Shown piece after piece: positions 58,409 through 64,000 of a stretch of DNA of 64,000 nt; the stretch's first letter is position 1, and each line of letters starts with the position of its first letter. The notes under the pieces are model-generated. The model was not told where the DNA came from and did no database searches. It saw only the letters and a program-made list of their open reading frames with translations. The DNA is from Sordaria brevicollis (taxonomy: Eukaryota > Ascomycota > Sordariomycetes > Sordariales > Sordariaceae). A program made the translations under genes and the position numbers. The DNA lies in the NCBI GenBank assembly GCA_033439795.1, contig JAUTDP010000008.1, positions 1,736,001-1,800,000 on the forward strand, in the 5' to 3' direction.

Positions 58409-61400
58409 TCATCGAACAATACCCCTCCTCCTCCCTCTATCAACCCTCCCCTCCCTCCTTCTCCTCTCCCCAACCAAAAACGCATAAACCCTCCTAACCA
58501 ATTCCCCCTCACTCCAACCCCCCCTTTCCTCCTCCACCATCCTAAAAACCTTACCATATAACTCATCACGTTCCCAAACCCGTCTAAACATTTCTCTGAA
58601 CTCGTAGACCACATCTAGATGCCATTGCTCTATTACGACACTTTCGTCTATCGGACGACCAGAGACAGGGTCGTAGGTTGTTTGAGATGGGGTAGGACGG
58701 AAGGTCCGGCCGAGGAAGGATTGCAGATGGACGGGGAGAAGAGGACGTTTGCCTTTGACGAGGGCAGATGGGTTAAGGTTGCGGTGGGAGTGGATTACGT
58801 GGGAGAGGAGGGACCAGTGGTCGGGGGTCCAGAGGGGGGTGGGTGGGGGGAGTTGTCCGTCAGTAACTACGGAAGCGGAAGCGGAAGCTCTGGTCAGTGT
58901 TGAGGAGCCAGCTGAAGTGGAAGCACCCGTGGAGATTTGGCTATTGAGGTGTTGAGAGGTTGAAGCTAAAGCCGAGCTTGACGACTGAGCGGGCTGCTGC
59001 TGACCGAGGGGAGATAGCGGTGGGAGCGTTGGGTATAGCTGTTGCGACGGCTGTAGCGGGCGCGATGGCTCGAGTGGTTGAAGAGGCGTGACGATGTTGC
59101 GTTTGGAAGGCGGGATAGGAGGCGGTAGTGGTCTGCGCCGACCATGGCCAAAGAGAGAGACGCCAGAGCGGATGACGGGCGAGTTTTCGAGGGTGGTTTT
59201 GGATATAGGTTTGCTGAGCGGCGGCTGTGGTGCCTGACGTAGCATGGCGGCAACTTGTGCTTCACGTTGCTCTTCCTGTTGCTGTTGCTGTGGCTGTTGT
59301 CGTCCTCGTTGAGGGCTCATCGGGCGAGGAGCTGATGGCTGCCGTGCTGCTGGTGCCGGTGCAGGTTCATCGTCATACCATTGGATGCTATCATCCATAT
59401 CCAAATCCACATCCACGTCCACGTCCATTCCCTCTTGGACGTCCGGCTTACGCTCTTCTTCCTCATGCAGATACTCCTCCTCATACCTCGCACGCCTATC
59501 CTCCTGCATTCTCTCCTCACCAACCGACGGACTACCAACAGGACTACTCTCCATTTGGGTACTCGGCGAGCTAGTAATAATCACCGGAGTCGTCCTACTA
59601 TCCCCACCGCCAAACACAAGACGTCTTTGCTCAGCACCCGCGTTGCTGCGCCTCCTCTGCGGGGTAGGCGACTCCCTCACACTATTCGCAAACTGCACCG
59701 CGCGACCGGGCGTCTGACCCCTAGGTTTGTACGACGGCCTCAAGGCAGATCTTAGCGGGGAAGAGTTCTTGTCGGGCAGAGCTCTGAGCGGCCGTGATGG
59801 CTCGAAGGGCTCTTGCTCTTCGGTGGAGGATTGCTCTTCTTCGAGTTCGACTATTTCGTCGAAGTCGTCGAGGACTAGGTCTTCTTCTTCTGCAGGCTGT
59901 TGCTCTTGCTCGTGCTCTTGCTCGTGTTCTTGGTCTTGCTCTTGGTTTTCTTGATTGTCGTGCTCGTCCTCGTTGTCGTAAACCTGAGGCTGTCCATACT
60001 CAACACTCTTAGCGGGCGGATCCGAAAACAGCTTAGAAATGGACTCCTTGATACCAAACAGCAACTGCTTAGGTTTATCTGTTATCGAGCCGGGAGTGGT
60101 TGCTTGACCTGAGCCGTCTTTGAGCTGGGCAGCAGTAGTTGTGGCAGCGCCAGACTTTGTTCCGTTCGGTTCGAACAAGGGGAGCTTAGCACCTGGTTCG
60201 CGACGCAAAGGAGTAAAGTTTTGTTTCTGCGGGACCGGCGTATAAATGCTTCCAGCTTGTGGTGGGGAACTAGACCCGACGATGGAGGAAGAATGTCGAA
60301 GTACACGCTGGGCCTGCGGTTGCAGGGGTCGCGAGGCCGTCGGTTGCCCGGACAACACGGGAGCTGTGCCCAGTGGCGAAGGGTGATACGGCTTCTGGGC
60401 GCCTGGTACGGAGAGGCGCTGAGCAGGCGGTACGCGGCTGATAGGGGTTGTTCCCAGCTTGCGCTCAGCCTGCCCAGGAGCAGAATTTTGTGCCCGCTCC
60501 GAAAGAATACCCGGACCAGATAAGACCTTTCCGTTGGGTTGAACTTGTTGATTGAGAGCCTCAGATGGAGACGCCAGTGAAGTATTTCCCTCCGGAGCCT
60601 TCAAGCTCAAATCCGGAATAGGCGCCGGTGAGGAGAAGAAGCCCGAAAGATTCGCCTTCTTGTTCGGAACCGGTTTCAACGCAGGCTTGAACTTCTTGGC
60701 CCGACTGGAATGAAGCAGGCTAAACTCCTCTCCCATGTCGTCACTCTTATTTGCCGCTGTGTTGAGCTGATCTCGAACCATCTGACTCTTGTTGGATTGC
60801 CAGCGGGAGCTGCTTGGCTGGTGGTGGGTAGAGGGAAGAAAGCTGGCAGGATCATTCTCCTTCATTTGAGGTTTTCGCTTGATTGCGGGAGATGAACGCA
60901 TGGCTTCGAGGAGGAAGAGATCTTCTTCCTCTTCTTCTTCGTCGTCTCCGGCTTGCTCTTGTGCCTGATCAGCTTGGTGTTGACGTTCTTCTTCTTCCAT
61001 AAAGTCCATCCCTTGATCCTGCTCGTGTTCGTGCTCGTCCCGTTGCTCAACTGGAGATTCTTCACGTTGATGGTTCTCTTCAGCGTAAGGCATATCGTAG
61101 TCTCCGACTCCAGAGTAACTGTCATGGCGTGCCTTTTCCACTTCAGGTGGTTGTCGATCGGCCGAACTTCGCAATTGATCATTTCGTGAGGAAGTCCTGC
61201 CGCGCTCGAGCAGCGACTCGCGTTGCGATTGGCGACTTGTCCGATGCTGTTCAGCCTCGCGCTGACGAGTTTCTTGCGAGCCACGACCTGTTCGATGTTG
61301 ACTTTCCTCTGCAAAGTCATCGTGAGCTTCTTTGACATGGCTGCTTTCCCGCTCTGCCGAATTTCGCGGTTGCTCACTCCGCCAAGAACCTTCGCCACGA

Positions 61401-64000
61401 CCAGATTGGGACTCTTGCCTGTGAGTGCTCTCATCCGCATAGCCAGAGCGCTGCCCTGCGCCTTGATCTTCATACCCATCCCGCTCGTCCTCAGCTTCAG
61501 TAACCCCTCTGCTCCCTTGTCTCATTGAGCTGCGCATATTTTCGTCCCGCGTTGACTCACTAGCCCGACTATACGGCGACCCGCGCGGCCCGCCGCGTGA
61601 CCAGTGACGATGAGACTCTTCGACGTGACTAGAGCGATGTCCTCCTCGTTCCTCTTCCCACTCATGTCTTTCCTCTTCCACGACCTCTTCGGTTACCTCT
61701 CGCAGTACTTGCCTCGCTTCCTGTTCTTGTTCTTGTCCGGAGCTTTGCGGGCGGTCTTGGCCAACATTTCCGCGAGAAGAAGAGAGAGCGGACGAAGCCT
61801 TACTACGGTCGCGGGCGGATTGATTGGAGGAGCGGGAGGATCCATGTTGACGACGGCTCTCGTCCTCACGAGAAGTCGAGTGACGGCCGCCGGAGTGGTA
61901 GTGTTCGCTTTCGTGCTCGTGCTCGTACTCTTCGCGGATCTCTTCGGTCGTCTCCCTGCTCCTTCCCCGCTGCCTTCGATCTTGCTCCTCCCGTGTCTCT
62001 TGCTCTTCTGACATTTGCCGAGAAGACGAAGACGGAGCTTTGCCTTTTCCGGATCGATTTGAAGAGCGGGAAGACCCGAATCGACGACTTTCCTCTTCAC
62101 GAGCACTCGAGTGGCGACCTCCCGAGCGATTCCATTCGGTCTCATGCTCATGCTCATACTCTTCCCTTATCTCTTCCGTCACCTCCCTACTCCTTCCCCT
62201 CTCACTTCTTCCCTCGCTTCGCCCCCTTTCTTCTCTTGCCGTCGTCTCCCGCTCCTCAGACAAGTGTCTCGACCCCTGCCTCGAACCACGCTGGGAACCA
62301 TGTCTCGAAGAAGAACCATGCCGGGAGTGCCCATCCCGTCCATGTCCATGCCTACTAGAAGAGTGACTACTCTCCCGAAAGCTAGACCTAGACCTGGCAT
62401 CACCTTTTCCGAGGTAGTCTCCCCATATGTGCTCTTCCTCGTGTTCCTCAGATACTGTCTCTACTTCGACGGTTTCTCGATAACTGTGGCCACGGCGAGC
62501 TTCGGCGGGTTGAGATCCGGACTGGCGTTCCCGCTCTTCAGTTTGTTCAGCTACTGATCTTCTGAGGTTGGAGGTAGAGGACTTTTCAGGCCGAGCACCA
62601 TGTCCTCTAGAAGAAGAATGATTACTGCTTTCCCTGAAGCTGGACCTGTTCTTAGCACCAGGCCCGGCGTAGTCACCCCATACCCGCTCTTCCTCTCGCT
62701 CCTCAGTGACGGTTTCGGTCTCGATGACTTCTCTATAGCCATGACCATAACCACGAGCTGCAGGCGCGGGTTCGGGTTCGGGTTCCTGGTGACTGGCTGA
62801 GGCTGATCTCCGATTGGAAGAGCTTTCTTCCCGGGCAGAAGTAGTGCTACGTTGCAAGCCAGATTTGTCATGTTGACTGCGGCTGTGGTTGTGGCTGCTG
62901 TCATGGAAACCAAGACTGACAGAGGCGGACCGGTCACGGGTTACGTTGTGGCTGAATTTCTCTTCTGTTTGCCAGTCCATGGCTTCTTGCTCTTGCTCTT
63001 GCTCATGTTGCTGGCGTTCGCGCTCGGAGAAGGGAGCGGTCTGGCGTGTGCTGCCGAAAGTGGTATTGGCTCGAGGTTGAGGTTGTCGGGTGAAAGCAGA
63101 ATTGGTGCTAGCTTGGTGTTGGCTGGCGAAGCTGGTCTCGGTTTGATGTTGGCTATCATGCATGGTACTATCCTCAGCCTCGACATGTCCGAAGCTGGAA
63201 TTTACTTGTGGTTGCGTGTTGAAGCGGGTAGTCACTGAGGGTTGCTTGATGGCGTGACTGCTGCTAGCTTGAGCTTCAGTTCTGTGGAAGCTGGTACCAG
63301 CATTGTCTTGTTGGCCAAAGCTGGTGTCCGCTTGCACCGGTCTTTCAAACCCAAAGCCGGTGCTGACTTGAGGTTGAGGCTCTCCGAAGATTGGGCGTTG
63401 GGTTCCAAACCCATGGACGACTTGAGGATGCGGTTCTCCGAAGACTGGACGTTGGTTACCAAAGCCGGCATCAGCCTGAGTTCCTCGTCCAAAGCCAGCG
63501 TAATCCTCAGCTTGCCTGCCAAAGTTGTTCTGACCATAAGCTTGCCTGTCAGAACCACTACTCGCACGACTCTGCCTCTCAAAGCTCGTACTAACACTAG
63601 CCTGATCTCGGTTTTCAAAGCTGGCACTAGCACTAGCAGTACCACTGGCGTCTTGACTGCCAGAAGCATGCTTGCCCATCATGTTCCCAAAGAGCGAGTT
63701 ACGCCCGAAGCTTTCTCTAAAAGATCCAGGCGGATCTGGGCCGAAGGGGTCCTCCATGGTAACGTCAACGGTGTGGGCGGTCTCAGGGATGGCTGATGCT
63801 TGTTTTGAGCTTTCCTCGACATTGTTAACAGAAGTCTGCCTGGAGGCGTTACGCGGCGAGAGGACTTGCGCTCCCTGGGCAACTAGATTCTTAATCGAGT
63901 TGAACAAGCCAAATCCAGATCTTTCTGGATGAGGTTGAGGAGTTGTTTCGAATTGAGCTTGAGGTAACGGCTGAGGTTGGGGTTGAGGCTGGGATTGGGA
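58409..64000 (-). CDS. Giant disordered protein with FG dipeptides and internal repeats, partial
   Basis: Open frame of 1,863 codons without an intron, entering from beyond the right edge (the codons at 64000 are Ser/Gln/Pro repeats), so the true start is not in view. I do not recognise the family. Order: Gln/Pro repeats; GFGLFNSIKNLV; a zone of spaced FG and FGR units (FGRNSLFGNM, FGFERPVQADTSFGQQ) with Ser/Thr; a long charged zone with two-fold repeats (RSSFRESS with EEHIWGDY, and TEEIREEYEHEHE twice); Glu/Gln-rich stretches; acidic blocks; Pro-rich linkers; and a compact conserved-looking C-terminus (TPDHWSLLSHVIHSHRNLNP to VVYEFREMFRRVWERDELY). FG spacing recalls nucleoporins, but this is only a resemblance. 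The last ~150 residues are the part most likely to fold. Confidence 0.75.
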   Translation of the reverse strand, partial: SQSQPQPQPQPLPQAQFETTPQPHPERSGFGLFNSIKNLVAQGAQVLSPRNASRQTSVNNVEESSKQASAIPETAHTVDVTMEDPFGPDPPGSFRESFGRNSLFGNMMGKHASGSQDASGTASASASFENRDQASVSTSFERQSRASSGSDRQAYGQNNFGRQAEDYAGFGRGTQADAGFGNQRPVFGEPHPQVVHGFGTQRPIFGEPQPQVSTGFGFERPVQADTSFGQQDNAGTSFHRTEAQASSSHAIKQPSVTTRFNTQPQVNSSFGHVEAEDSTMHDSQHQTETSFASQHQASTNSAFTRQPQPRANTTFGSTRQTAPFSERERQQHEQEQEQEAMDWQTEEKFSHNVTRDRSASVSLGFHDSSHNHSRSQHDKSGLQRSTTSAREESSSNRRSASASHQEPEPEPAPAARGYGHGYREVIETETVTEEREEERVWGDYAGPGAKNRSSFRESSNHSSSRGHGARPEKSSTSNLRRSVAEQTEERERQSGSQPAEARRGHSYRETVEVETVSEEHEEEHIWGDYLGKGDARSRSSFRESSHSSSRHGHGRDGHSRHGSSSRHGSQRGSRQGSRHLSEERETTAREERGRSEGRSERGRSREVTEEIREEYEHEHETEWNRSGGRHSSAREEESRRFGSSRSSNRSGKGKAPSSSSRQMSEEQETREEQDRRQRGRSRETTEEIREEYEHEHESEHYHSGGRHSTSREDESRRQHGSSRSSNQSARDRSKASSALSSSRGNVGQDRPQSSGQEQEQEARQVLREVTEEVVEEERHEWEEERGGHRSSHVEESHRHWSRGGPRGSPYSRASESTRDENMRSSMRQGSRGVTEAEDERDGYEDQGAGQRSGYADESTHRQESQSGRGEGSWRSEQPRNSAERESSHVKEAHDDFAEESQHRTGRGSQETRQREAEQHRTSRQSQRESLLERGRTSSRNDQLRSSADRQPPEVEKARHDSYSGVGDYDMPYAEENHQREESPVEQRDEHEHEQDQGMDFMEEEERQHQADQAQEQAGDDEEEEEEDLFLLEAMRSSPAIKRKPQMKENDPASFLPSTHHQPSSSRWQSNKSQMVRDQLNTAANKSDDMGEEFSLLHSSRAKKFKPALKPVPNKKANLSGFFSSPAPIPDLSLKAPEGNTSLASPSEALNQQVQPNGKVLSGPGILSERAQNSAPGQAERKLGTTPISRVPPAQRLSVPGAQKPYHPSPLGTAPVLSGQPTASRPLQPQAQRVLRHSSSIVGSSSPPQAGSIYTPVPQKQNFTPLRREPGAKLPLFEPNGTKSGAATTTAAQLKDGSGQATTPGSITDKPKQLLFGIKESISKLFSDPPAKSVEYGQPQVYDNEDEHDNQENQEQDQEHEQEHEQEQQPAEEEDLVLDDFDEIVELEEEQSSTEEQEPFEPSRPLRALPDKNSSPLRSALRPSYKPRGQTPGRAVQFANSVRESPTPQRRRSNAGAEQRRLVFGGGDSRTTPVIITSSPSTQMESSPVGSPSVGEERMQEDRRARYEEEYLHEEEERKPDVQEGMDVDVDVDLDMDDSIQWYDDEPAPAPAARQPSAPRPMSPQRGRQQPQQQQQEEQREAQVAAMLRQAPQPPLSKPISKTTLENSPVIRSGVSLFGHGRRRPLPPPIPPSKRNIVTPLQPLEPSRPLQPSQQLYPTLPPLSPLGQQQPAQSSSSALASTSQHLNSQISTGASTSAGSSTLTRASASASVVTDGQLPPPTPLWTPDHWSLLSHVIHSHRNLNPSALVKGKRPLLPVHLQSFLGRTFRPTPSQTTYDPVSGRPIDESVVIEQWHLDVVYEFREMFRRVWERDELYGKVFRMVEEERGGWSEGELVRRVYAFLVGERRRREGRVDRGRRRGIVR

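Overview
The window is nuclear DNA of a filamentous ascomycete, most likely a sordariomycete close to Neurospora or Sordaria. The support is short introns (about 46-150 nt, GTRNGT donors, CTAAC or CTGAC branch sites), tRNA genes with introns, conserved eukaryotic genes with fungal-type proteins, HET-domain genes, and a 6 kb AT-rich block with the hallmarks of repeat-induced point mutation (RIP). The genus is inferred from style, not from a database match.

Layout. 1-640: two tRNA genes (Leu-AAG, cut by the window edge, and His-GTG). 1.3-4.0 kb: Syn8-type SNARE and a divergent AT-hook/DUF3716-like protein. 5.6 kb: a 70-residue Cys-rich protein. 7.1-9.2 kb: a multi-repeat B-lectin protein. 10.7-14.05 kb: TFIIH subunit Tfb4 facing an XRCC4-like NHEJ protein. 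18.1-21.3 kb: Byr4/Bfa1-type cytokinesis regulator. 22.65-23.6 kb: Get5/Mdy2. 24.5-25.9 kb: cofilin with a start-codon-only exon and an 11-nt exon. 27.6-33.7 kb: RIP-degenerated AT-rich block with ghost coding sequence and a short direct repeat pair. 34.3-36.2 kb: mitochondrial Hsp60. 38.8-40.7 kb: low-complexity nuclear-type protein. 54.3-58.0 kb: Sof1 and the proteasome subunit Rpn6, divergently transcribed. 58.4-64.0 kb: a giant disordered protein running off the right edge.

The accessory part is 41.8-53.7 kb. It holds two HET-domain genes, a decayed third HET gene, and a 4,463-bp element with 60-bp terminal inverted repeats (59/60 identical). The element carries an intact-looking DD34E (Tc1/IS630-type) transposase plus a long convergent gene of unknown function. 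It sits inside a host gene whose two parts rejoin in frame if the element is removed exactly. The element shows no RIP although the same genome clearly has RIP, so it is probably recent or single-copy. This cargo-bearing element is the best candidate for something undescribed.

The housekeeping genes are unrelated to each other in function (vesicle fusion, transcription/repair, end joining, septation, tail-anchored protein insertion, actin turnover, chaperone, ribosome biogenesis, proteasome) and sit as ordinary single genes with 0.4-4 kb spacers.
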